From positions 54,429,501-54,493,500 of the forward strand of contig CP136890.1 in assembly GCA_034359265.1 (NCBI GenBank): DNA of 64,000 nt. The letters are read 5' to 3'. Position numbers and translations under genes: made by a program. Shown in pieces: positions 47,801 to 56,823 of the stretch. The notes under the pieces are model-generated. The model saw only the letters and a list, made by a program, of their open reading frames with translations. It was not told the DNA's origin and did not search any database. Numbering within the stretch: position 1 is the first letter of the stretch; each line of letters begins with the position of its first letter. The DNA comes from Canna indica (lineage: Eukaryota > Streptophyta > Magnoliopsida > Zingiberales > Cannaceae).

Positions 47801-48311
47801 GGAAGAAGTGATAGAGTTGCACTACTTCGGCTTGAAATCAGTTATTCTATTTAGATGTCATTGGTTCGATACAACAAAAAGGGGCATAAAAGTTCATCCA
47901 AAATGCAAACTTGTTGAGGTTAATTACAAATCTAAATTGGCAGTAAATGAGCCTTTTATATTGGCATCACAAGCCGAACAAGTATATTACGCGAAGTATC
48001 CGGCTCGAAATAAAGATAGACCAGATTGGCGTGTAGTCTGTAAGACAAAAGAAAGAGGAAAAATTGATCCGATAGTAGGAGAAAATGAGTTGATACCTGA
48101 TATGATAGATGGTTTCTATCAAGAAGATGATCCTCCTGCTGTAGATCGTATTATTCCAATACTCGAGGATGCAGACACAACGTCAATTCAATTAGAAGTT
48201 GAATATGCTGATGATGACGATCATGAAATTGAGGAAGCTGGAGATGAAGAAGATGAAGAAGAGGAAGAAGAGGAAGAATTCAAAGACTATTATTCAGATG
48301 ATGAGGAATAA
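44835..48311 (+). pseudogene. CACTA Tnp2-like transposase with four in-frame stops
   Basis: A DDE-type transposase that would cut and move the element in the nucleus. The start ATG at 44835 gives MSADRSWMYRRL, the usual Transpos_assoc start. In order: Transpos_assoc zinc-type motif (CPCRICLNERF, about 44970); the Transposase_21 core from about 45500 (KCPVCQHPRY; HPSDSEAWKHLD; LTVYNLPPSMCMK; NDFPAYGMLSSWSTHGRLSCPYC); LDVMHIEKNVFDN at about 46575; a DUF4218-like segment spanning 46900-47400; a DUF4216-like segment at about 47850; and a highly acidic tail. Four stops (45300 TAA, 45495 TGA, 45690 TAG, 47133 TGA) interrupt one unbroken frame, with no indels. Length without the stops matches full-size Tnp2. 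I do not reconstruct the product. Confidence 0.93.
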
Positions 48312-48386
48312 TTGTAAAATATATATTTTATTAAATATATCTCTACTATTTATACAATAATCTGATTATATGTCTATTCGACATAT

Positions 48387-49861
48387 ATGTCGGGTCGTGG
48401 TTATCGTCGCAAGAGAGCTTCGGAGTCTCCGATCGGTGAGACTCCTACACTTACTCATGCTGCTGATCCTCATGCCGATGATACTGCCGAGGCTAGCACA
48501 TCCAGACGCAGACGGCCACGCGGGCCGAACAGGTGGCAGCCTCCACCAGCCACAGAGTCACGTAGATTTATTAGCGTGATTGGGGAGCGGTAATATATCA
48601 TGAATTATGAATCATTACAAATTCATTATATCATAATATAATATTAAAATTTATTTTTTTTGTGCAGGTTCGAGCAAGAAGAAGTGCCGAGGAGCATTTC
48701 TTCTACTATTCGACGATACATGCACGGGGTATGGCCTACGTGGTCTCACGTGCCTAGCGAGCACGTCGACATGTTATGGCGCGAGTTTGAGGCACGCATT
48801 ATTATTTTTTTTACATGCATGATGATTAATATTGGTACTGATATTATTATTCTGCAGGCTCGCTATACATGGGCTGAGGACCAAAGGACCTTCATTTACG
48901 CTGCCTGGGAGGCTATTTCCTGGGCAAGGTACAACGGGCAGCTGGGGCAGGCCCGGTCCCAGGTAATGGCACGAGCTGGGACTACTAACATCGCGGAGAC
49001 TCGGGGATACGGCCCCGATTGGATTATTCCGGATATATGGGACCAGCTCGTGGGAATATGGTCGACGGATCGATGGCAGGAGATTTCTAGGAATGCGGCT
49101 AGAAATTGCATGTCGGGGGGAGCAGTGCGTCACACCGGCGGCTCTATTGCATTTGCAGTGCACGCGAACCGTACTAGTTAATGTATTTGTTTTGTAAATA
49201 TAGACGACAATGTCGGATGACGGGACTGTCCAGCGACCCTCCCCAATGGCGGTGTTTGAGCGGACTCACCGTCGAGCACATGGGACGGGGGAGTACATCA
49301 ACAACCGCGCTGCATACATTATGGTAACTATATATTTGTTTAAATTATTCATTATATATTTATAATTTAAGTTTTATGATAAATATTAAACAAAAAATGA
49401 AACTCGAGTAGGAGACCTACAGCCAGACGGTGGTGCAGCGCGGGGGCACCCCCGAGGACTTTGACGCAGCAACGTGGGTCGAGGCCGCAGGTGGCTGGGA
49501 CCATGGCCGCGTATATGGCTTTGCATATAGTGGTCATGCGCGAGCCGTACTAGGGCCACTTGGGGCACCGACCCCTCCGGTCACTGGTGAGCGGCCGTCC
49601 ACCTCCAGATCCAGTTATGATCATAGTAGCAGAATAAGGACTCTAGAGGAGACGGTCGCGCGTCAGAGTCAGATGATGGAGCGCCAGAGTCAGATGATGG
49701 CGGAGATGCATGCTATGCTACGCAACATGTCAGGTCATCCCGAAGCAGGCATCTCTTCGGCATCATCTCATCCATCGTCCTCGAGTCAATCCACGCCGGT
49801 GTACACTCAAGCACTCCAGACCCCGCCAAATGATCCAAGCCATTCTCCATCGTCATCGTGA
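48387..49861 (+). pseudogene. CACTA Tnp1-like gene (Transposase_24/Ptta type), split by introns
   Basis: The probable DNA-binding partner of Tnp2. Exon 1 starts ATG at 48387 (MSGRGYRRKRASES) and ends at 48589. The intron 48590-48667 (GT...CAG) joins in frame as GERFEQEE. Exon 2 contains WAEDQRTFIYAAWEAISWARYN and TGGSIAFAVH. A 66-bp stretch, 48792-48857, looks like an intron whose donor is GC not GT. Later exons carry SPMAVFERTHRR and then, after a GTAACT...GAGTAG intron (about 49324-49410), ETYSQTVVQRGG...DFDAATWVEAAGG and a coiled QSQMMERQSQMM run to the TGA at 49859. A short gap around 49171-49211 reads badly and may be a frameshift. The order fits Tnp1 proteins of CACTA elements. Confidence 0.8.
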
Positions 49862-50135
49862 GATTTTTTTTATATTGACTTTGTTACTGAGATATTATAC
49901 TTGTTTAATTTATTTTGTTTGGATATTGATACTTCAATTTTGCATTTGAATAGTTTTTATACTATTGTGGATAATTATCAATATAAATATAATTGTTTTG
50001 ATGTATATCTTGGTGTATTTGTGATGTGTGAATGAATGTGTGTATGAGTGTATGGGTGTGTGAGTTATGTATCAGATAATGTATCAATGTATCAATGGAA
50101 ATTTGAAATTTTAATTTTTTTCGTTACCAGGTTCA

Positions 50136-50519
50136 CATCATCAACAACGGCTTTCCCACGGCCATCCGTGGGAAAGCCGTTGCTAAAAGTTTATCGAAAG
50201 CCGTTTCTGATGACCTATAGCAACGGCTTAGCAATGGGCTTTTACTAACGGCGTTGCTACGGGCTCACCAGCCGTTGCTATTAATGTTATCAGCAACGGC
50301 TCCGCGTCCGTGGCAAAACCGTTGCTGATAATATTTTTAGCAACGGCCCGAGCGACCGTTTCTGATCCGTTGCTAAGTTATCAGCAACGCGATTTTCTGC
50401 CACGGCTCCATTGCAACGGCACTAGCCGTTGCACGCCGTTGCTGATGATTTTCAGCAACGACTCAGCAACGGCTCAGCAACGGCATCAGCCGTTGCTGAT
50501 GCCCATTTTTCTAGTAGTG
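50136..50519. promoter_or_regulatory. CACTA right subterminal repeat array
   Basis: Dense CAGCAACGG/CCGTTGCTG units, many as head-to-head pairs with short spacers, running up to the terminal TTTCTAGTAGTG. It is longer and denser than the left array. Confidence 0.82.
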
Positions 50520-52345
50520 ATAGTGTAATGAGCAAGATATCGAATTTGAACTAGGAATGAAATTTGAGACCCCTACCCAATTTAAAGAAGCTGTGCAATC
50601 ATATGCATTGCATAATTGGGTGAATATCAGATGGATCCGAAGTTGCAATGAAAGGATGGAAGCTATATGTGTTAGAGGCTGCCCTTGGAGGATATATGGC
50701 AGTTTGATGCAAAATGAAACCACTTTCATTATCAAGACTTTCGTTGATGAACATAAGTGTTGTAGAAGCATGAAAAATAGACAAGCAACTGTAGAGTGGT
50801 TGGTAAATTACTATATGAAGAGTTTCAGAAGAAATCCAGATTGGGAAGTGAAGCATATGGCACTATGCATACCATTGCCTAGAGCTAAATGCTATCGGGT
50901 GAGAACAACAGCTCTCGAAAGATTACATGGTTCTGTGGAGGAGCACTATGCATTATTGGGGCCGTATTTAGCTGAACTTCGAAAGGTGAATCCTACTTCC
51001 CTATTTAGTATTGTTTGTGGTAGAGAGCATATTGGTGCACCACTTATTTTTATACGACTTTATATTGGGTTTGATGCATTAAAAAAAGGATTTTTGGATG
51101 GTTGTCGACCCATTATTGGATTGGATGGTTGTTTCCTGAAAATATTTCTAGGTGGATAGCTACTTATTGTAGTTGGTATAGATGGGAACAACCAGATGTT
51201 CCCTATTTCATGGGTTGTTGTTGGAGGTGAGAATTTCAACTCTTGGAGGTGGATCCTAGGTCTGTAACTTGATGACCTTGTCATTTTTGAAGGATATGGG
51301 TGGACATTTATTAGTGACCAATAAAAAGTAAGTTTCCTTTTCTATTTTATCAGTGACCATTAACTTTCCTTTTCTATTTTATCAGTAGCATCACTAATTT
51401 GAAGCAATATTTGTGCGGGGTCTTGATCATGCACTACGCGAACGAGTTCCACATGCGGAGCATAGAAATTGTGCACGACATTTGTATGTGAATTGGAAAA
51501 GGAGATATAATGGTCACTACTATAAATCACTCTTTTGGAGGGCTGTTGGGTCAATGAAGAACCAGACCTTAACCGAACAAATATTGAATTGGAAGCGACT
51601 TCACCATAAGCACATGAGGCATTTGTAGCAATTGGAATGAACAAATTTTGTCAAGCATACGTTGGTACAACATGCAAGTCTGATAATTTGACCAATAATA
51701 TCTCAGAGACCTTCAATAGTTATATCCTCAATGCAAGATCCAGATCAATAGTCGATATGCTTGAAGATATATGACGCATGTTGATGCAAAGGATGTATGT
51801 CAAAAAAGAGATGATGTTGAAGTCTATGGATGAGATTTGTCCAAATATAAGAAAAAAACTTGAGAAATACAAGGAAGACAGTCGATTTTGCTCAGTTACA
51901 CCTTCTAGGAATTTGAAATTTGAAGTTCAGTGTTTGTACAAGGTTCTTGTTGTGAATCTTACTATTCAAAGTTGTTCTTGTCGGAGTTGGGATCTAAGTA
52001 GAATTCCTTATAACCATGCAATTTCCTATATTACTTGGATGAAAGAGGAGCCTGATAAATATGTAAATGAATATTATAAGAGAGAAGTTTATTTGAAGGC
52101 TTATGCAAATATATTGGAGCCATCTAGAGGAAAGAGGCATGGCCGAATATGGATGACCCTCTTGTATTGCCACCTAAAGTAAAGAAGATGCCCGGGAGGC
52201 CAAAGAAAGTTAGAAGAAGAGAAATGCATGAGGAAAATAGGCAAAGTACAAAGTACACAAGGTCTGATGCCAAAATGACATGTAAACTATGTAGAGGTAG
52301 AGGAAGGAAAGAGGAAGATCTTCGAGCACAATTGGACCATCAGTA
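50520..52345 (+). pseudogene. MULE transposase gene, main part (mudrA-like)
   Basis: MuDR/MULE transposase that would cut at element ends. From 50540 the frame reads DIEFELGMKFETPTQFKEAV, the N-terminal DNA-binding domain with CNERMEAICVRGCPWRI. The MULE core starts near 51040 (GCRPIIGLDGCFLKIFLGG, the first catalytic Asp region), ended by a stop at 51157. Further core pieces lie in other frames: VVVGGENFNSW...; HCRNCARHLYVNWKR near 51440; GTTCKSDNLTNNISETFN near 51690. The C-terminal SWIM-like finger (CSCRSWDLSRIPYNHA, about 51985) has Tyr-Asn in place of the usual Cys-Pro. The end is KVKKMPGRPKKVRRRE. Multiple breaks make it dead. Confidence 0.85.
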
Positions 52346-53045
52346 AAGATAGAGGTAGAGGAAGTTTATTGCCTTTAATTTGTTGAATGTAGAGTAAAGC
52401 TTGACTTTAATTTGTTCAAAGTAGGCACTGTCAAGAGAGAGATCATTGGCCTTGCCGGGTTTTGGGGTGTTTGCAGGCGAAGAAATTGGCAACACTTACT
52501 ACAGAGTATGGTTTCCTTCATGTTAATTTCATTCATGTTAATTTCATTCACTTACTATAAATATCATGTGACGGATGCTTGGGAGTGGATTGGCTATTGG
52601 TTCATCAAGAGGATGGAGTGGGCCAGTTATTAGAGAACCCATTCAATCACAAGACGCATCTTAAATTCCAGAGACAAGAGAATCTCAGTCTTCTCAAGTG
52701 ATTAATACACAAGAATAAAACTTTGATACTTTGATGAATGATGGCATTTTGATGTAATGATGTGACATTTTGATGTAAATATTTTGAAATTGTGATATAA
52801 TGATGTCATTTTGATACTTTAAAACTTTGATGGCCTTTTGCACTTGGATACTTTGAAATTGTGATGTGTATATTGATAGCAGTTTTAATGATGTGTGCAG
52901 TCATTTTATGCAATTGATACCTTGAAAGTATTGTATACTGATAGCAGTTTATTGATACCATTTTAAAAGTTTCAGTAATATCATTTTGTATCAGTTTATT
53001 GGTTTCAGTTATAGTAGTGATGTATATACTGATAGCAGTTTTATT
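52346..53045. other. MULE 3' region, degenerate repeats
   Basis: No gene. Repeated ATGATGTCATTTTGATACTTTGA-type wording in both forms at 52690-52860, leading into a 42-bp minisatellite. Confidence 0.5.
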
Positions 53046-53171
53046 GATGTGTGCAGTCAGTTTATGCAACTGATGAATACTGTCATTGATGTATGCAATC
53101 AGTTTATGCAATTGATGAATATTGTCATTGATGTATGCAGTCAGTTTATGCAATTGATGAATATTGTCAAC
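53046..53171. repeat. 42-bp minisatellite, three copies
   Basis: Copies start at 53046, 53088 and 53130, each GATGTATGCA(G/A)TCAGTTTATGC...TGAATA(C/T)TGTCA. Decayed partial units follow to about 53290. Confidence 0.85.
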
Positions 53172-53544
53172 AATTGAAGTTCAATGTATGCAATTGATGA
53201 ATACTGTCAATAGTTAAAGTTCAATGTATGCTAAACACAAGCTAAATCTGTCAAAGTTCAATGTATGCTAAACTGTCAACAGTTTGAAACTGAACTGATT
53301 GAATATAGTTTAAACTGAACACTTTCATACACTGGTTTCATACATCCAATACAGATACTCAACCAGCTTCAAAATAGATAAGATATATTTGAGACATTCC
53401 AAATACATAGGATAACTTTAAGGAACATAAACACATCCTTGTTCAAGCACATGCAATATTATCCTTGTTCAAGAACATAATTCTTATCCACAAAACATAA
53501 CCACATAATTCAAAGAGAATTACACTGTTTCCTTGGAACACAAT

Positions 53545-54348
53545 CCAAGCACATACAATAAAAAAAATCAACATTTTCAATCTCATTTTACAATTTGATC
53601 TGTTCATATTTGTGCTCCAATAGGTTGACCTTCTCTTCAAGTTGGTAAATCTTTTGATAAATAACTTCAATAGCCTTTGATGAGGACTGTATAACTTCAT
53701 TTCCTCGTTCAAATTCTTCGTCTTGCCAAATAAAATATTCATAATTTTCACGAAAAATCCACAACCATTCACTTACTGTTCTACAAATTAACGAAATAAA
53801 TTGAACCATTCAAGGTAGAGCATACCTTCCACTTGCCACACCTTCAAAATTTTCTTCTCGGATTTTTTTTCAGTTTTTGATATAAAAAACCTAGCTTCAA
53901 CCATATGATAACACATAGGCCTATTCCAATTTGAGGATATAGATGCTTCCTCATTCTGAGCATGTGAATGGGACATTTTGAGCTCCTGCTTAATTAGCTC
54001 ATTTAAATAAAATTAAACAGGAAGTTAAATCAGATTACTTAGCTTCTGTTAATATTTTTGAGCTCTTGTTAAGATTCAAAATCGAACCCTAAACCCTAAA
54101 CACAGACATTTTGAGCTCCTATTAACATTCAAAATTGAACCCTAAACCCTAAACATTACTTAGCTTACCTGCTCAAGATTGCTCACTGCGATCGGCGAAG
54201 ACTGCTCACTGCGATCGGCGACAGGCACGTCGACGAGCTGGCCGATATGCTCGATGGCAGGCAGGGCAACGGGCTGGGCAATAGGTGCGGCGACAACTTT
54301 GATTTTAGGGTTGGCTGAAAGGGGGGAAGATTTGGTCAGGTTCTGCAA
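53545..54348 (-). pseudogene. GRF-zinc-finger-like gene with intron, opposite strand in MULE
   Basis: Minus strand. Exon 1 (54348-54169) gives 60 codons and ends CAG|GTAAGC. The 183-bp intron ends AAGCAG| at 53986. Exon 2 joins in phase 0 with ELKMSHSHAQ. Then come WNRPMCYHMVEARFFISKTEKK (the start of a GRF-type domain, with later Cys/His ligands lost), a GGTATG donor near 53830, an NGCGFF segment, then QDEEFERGNEVI, a coiled-coil stretch (QLEEKVNLLEHKYEQI) and a hydrophobic tail (LIFFIVCAWIVF). Finger, coiled coil and C-terminal membrane segment match small plant GRF proteins. The frame shifts between blocks, so it is broken. Its place opposite mudrA is like that of MuDR's second gene, but it is not mudrB-like in sequence. 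Confidence 0.5.
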
Positions 54349-54412
54349 GAGAATAAAGAAGAAGGGGGGGCAGGTGGTGACATGACAAGTTTATAAAAAA
54401 ATAGCACTGTAT
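54270..54412. repeat. MULE right terminal region (truncated)
   Basis: Reverse complement matches the left inner repeat from 38980 (TATAAACTTG, CACCACCTGCCCCCC). It abuts copia gag directly and lacks the outer 240 bp seen on the left. Confidence 0.62.
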
Positions 54413-55075
54413 GTTTTTGGACCTGAATTTAGATCTAAACTTACCCCGACTTTTGTCTCGTGACCTTCCTTTTCCTCTAGTGTTCAGGGCTTCTCCACGG
54501 CTTCTAGAGGATCTTGTGGTAAGTTGAGAGTCGATAACCTCATTGGACATTAGCATTGTTGTCACCTCATCTAAAGTAATAGTATTCTTGCCATAACTTT
54601 CACGAAAATTCTTAAAAGAAGCATGTAGAGTAATTAAAAGCATAAAAGTCTTATCTTCTTCCTCAAAAGTAACTCTCATGTCCTCAAGATCAGCAAGAAT
54701 AGAACAGAAAGTGCTAATATGATTTTTAACAAAAGTGTCTTTAGTCATGCGTAAAAAATATAATTTTTGTTTAAGTGTCATCTTACTTGTCAGAGTCTTA
54801 TCCTGGTAGATTGTAACAAGCTTTTTCCATACATCTGCAGTGGTCTTTTCTGATGCGACTTCTCATAGTGTCTCGTCGCAAATGTTCATGTATAAGGTTG
54901 CTTTAGCACATTCATCGGCCCGATCATTTTCCCTTTCAGTGCCTTCCATCTCGTCCCGTCCACGAATAATATCTTGTAGGTTCTCCTTAACCAATATTAC
55001 TTTCATCTTCAAAGCCCATAACGAGTAGTTGATGTTATGGTCCAATTTTTGGATTTTGTATTTTGCTCCTGACAT
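54413..55075 (-). pseudogene. gag: gag relic of the Tork-like element
   Basis: Minus strand from ATG 55075: YKIQKLDHNINYSLWALKMK is the usual UBN2 gag start, followed by VWKKLVTIYQDKTL (54790-54840), MTLKQKLYFLRM..., and DLEDMRVTFEEEDK. After KSRGKFRSKFRSKNIQC the sequence breaks into MULE DNA at the first knuckle Cys. A stop interrupts the frame near 54865 (ETL then stop), with the frame largely continuing after it. It lies just inside the primer site and 5' LTR. Confidence 0.87.
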
Positions 55076-55086
55076 TATGGATTATT

Positions 55087-55100
55087 GACTATGATACCAC
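55087..55100 (-). other. Primer binding site, initiator Met tRNA type
   Basis: On the minus strand TGGTATCATAGTC follows the 5' LTR end by a few bases. It fixes the element's orientation. Confidence 0.82.
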
Positions 55101-55103
55101 AAC

Positions 55104-56071
55104 TGTTAGGAAGAAAATGAGTATTCTTACAAGGATCCAAAAATCCAAACACCAAAAGCAAAAATACCAAAACAAATAAATTCAGAAAATACAAAGAACA
55201 TCAAAATTTATGTGGTTCGGCCCGGCGGGGTACCGGGCCTACTCCACGGGGAGAAGAGAGCACTGATTTTATTTAGACAAAGGAGGAAACACAGCTAGTA
55301 CAAGAGAATCAAAATAAAACTGATAACTAAACTGTAAAATAAAAATATTGTCTAGACTCAAATATTTTTCTATATCCTGGAATCTGGATTTTTGCTTCTG
55401 TCTGAAAACTGTGGATGCGGCATCCTTGATCTTTTTGCTTCTTCCTGAGACGGTGTGAATGAAAAGAGAGTCGCCAAAAAAAATTTTGCTTGAGAAACGA
55501 AGTACATGAGATGATGGGACGATTTAAAACATTAGAGTAGACCTCCTTTTATAATAGAATGGAAAGCCGACTCAAGCATCTAGTTCGACGGCTAAAAAAC
55601 TACTGTTGTGTCCAAATTAATCTCACGGTGTGCAGAGGGGGTTTTACTGAACAAAAATGGCACTGAGGCTGTGCGAATTGAAGGCTTCAATTTCCAAATC
55701 AAGGCGGCGGGGAAATCTTCATTCGCATGCACTGCGTCAAGATCAAAATCTGGTGCGGCTAGGAACAAATCAAGCAAGATCGGGCGGCTGAGATGAAAAC
55801 TTCAATTTGATGAGCATTGGAAAAAAAGTCAAATTTGACGGCTGGGTGTAGAAGAAATCGCCCGCGTGCAGCGCTTGCTGCGTGCGCGGCATGCAGGGGC
55901 GTGCGCAGCACGCGCACCGCGAGCTGGCAGGGGCTCGAGCTGGGCCCAGCTTTCTGGCCCGTCTAGGCCAGGCCGAGCCTAAACTGTAGCAATTTTTTTT
56001 TCTTTTTTTTTCTTAATTCAACTGGCCCATTTCGTATTGGGTCGGGTCTAAATCGAATCAACTATCACTCA
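55104..56071 (-). repeat. 5' LTR, minus orientation (968 bp)
   Basis: The left end is TGTTAGGAAG; the right end is near 56071. It matches 32822-34294 throughout except for the MITE there. The GGGGTACCGGGCCTACTCCACGG and TGCGGCATCCTTGATC blocks are shared. Confidence 0.86.
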
Positions 56072-56402
56072 CCCCATTTGGAAAAGTTAGACGCATCACA
56101 CTTGGTTGGCTTTGCTAAGACACTTATGTTCATCCATTGGACGAGATGCAGCACAATATTATCCACATCTTAAGCCAAATACAAATTCATCCTTTTCTTT
56201 TTTGGGATAATAGACTAAAAAATCACAAGATTTGTAAAAAATTTACGTTCTATCAATGATTTCAAATTTAGCCTGTAAATGCACAACCATTGTTTCCGTT
56301 TATGCCATCTACCAAATCGTCACGCGTCGTCTCAATTTAGCTGACGTGGAGGTAAACGACGTTTGAGTGGTCTGACTGCATCATACATGGCAGACGGTCT
56401 CA

Positions 56403-56405
<3 letters not shown>

Positions 56406-56434
<29 letters not shown>
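56406..56434. repeat. (CT)n microsatellite
   Basis: About 14 CT units inside the expanded MULE. Confidence 0.9.
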
Positions 56435-56437
<3 letters not shown>

Positions 56438-56759
56438 TCCTTCCAACAGCTATCACCTTTTTAAAAAAAATTTCTCCTTCTTCTTCTTCTCCCCAATGAC
56501 CGAGCACCATCCTCCACAGCCATGGTCGCCGTCGGCACAATGAACTTCTTCTTCTTCTCCACCTCATTCTTCTCCTCCACCTCCTCCTCCCCATATGGCT
56601 GAGCACCATCCTCCATAGCCATGGTCGCCGCCAGCATGATGAAGCACTTCATGCTGAAGTAGGCCACGACGGGAGAGCTCGTCATCCGCGCTGCAAATCA
56701 TGTGTGGCGACATGATGTCGGGGCGAAAATGTTCAAGTACTTCGGCCAACTTTTTTAAA

Positions 56760-56822
<63 letters not shown>
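56760..56822. repeat. (ATT)n microsatellite
   Basis: About 20 uninterrupted trinucleotide units inside the expanded MULE. Confidence 0.92.

Positions 56823-56823
<1 letters not shown>

Larger units (their letters stand above)
43514..50519 (+). mobile_element. CACTA (En/Spm) element, 7006 bp, with Tnp2 and Tnp1 genes
   Basis: It begins CACTACTAGAAA and ends TTTCTAGTAGTG: perfect 12-bp inverted ends. ATA stands on both sides (43511-43513 and 50520-50522), the 3-bp duplication of this superfamily. CAACGGC-rich subterminal arrays lie inside each end. It encodes a Tnp2-like transposase and a Tnp1-like protein on the same strand. It sits inside the MULE transposase gene. Confidence 0.95.
38740..54412 (+). 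mobile_element. MULE (Mutator-like) inserted between copia gag and protease
   Basis: The inner inverted repeats TTTTTTATAAACTTGCCACATCACCACCTGCCCCCC (left, from 38980) and its near-complement (right, to 54412) bound a split mudrA-like transposase gene on the plus strand and a GRF-like gene on the minus strand. The left terminus extends about 240 bp further out than the right one, so the right end is truncated. A few copia residues (zinc knuckle region) are missing at the junction. It carries three younger insertions. Confidence 0.72.
32822..56071 (-). mobile_element. Tork/Tnt1-like Ty1/copia element, split by nested insertions
   Basis: Read on the minus strand from right to left: 5' LTR (55104-56071), initiator-Met primer site (55087-55100), gag (55075-54413), a MULE insertion (54412-38740), protease and pre-integrase (38740-38176), a CACTA remnant (38175-36956), integrase, RT and RNase H (36955-34414), purine tract, and 3' LTR (34294-32822). 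Domain content and order are those of Ty1/copia. The pre-integrase and RNase H wording is closest to the Tnt1/Tork type. No target duplication was confirmed. Confidence 0.85.

Noticed and set aside
52806..53177. ORFs on both strands rich in repeated QLHKL or VIDVCNQFMQL segments
   Set aside because: Products of the 42-bp minisatellite, whose length is a multiple of three and so keeps frames open.
54087..54155. Interstitial telomere array
   Set aside because: Only two units at each of two places; too short for a telomere remnant.
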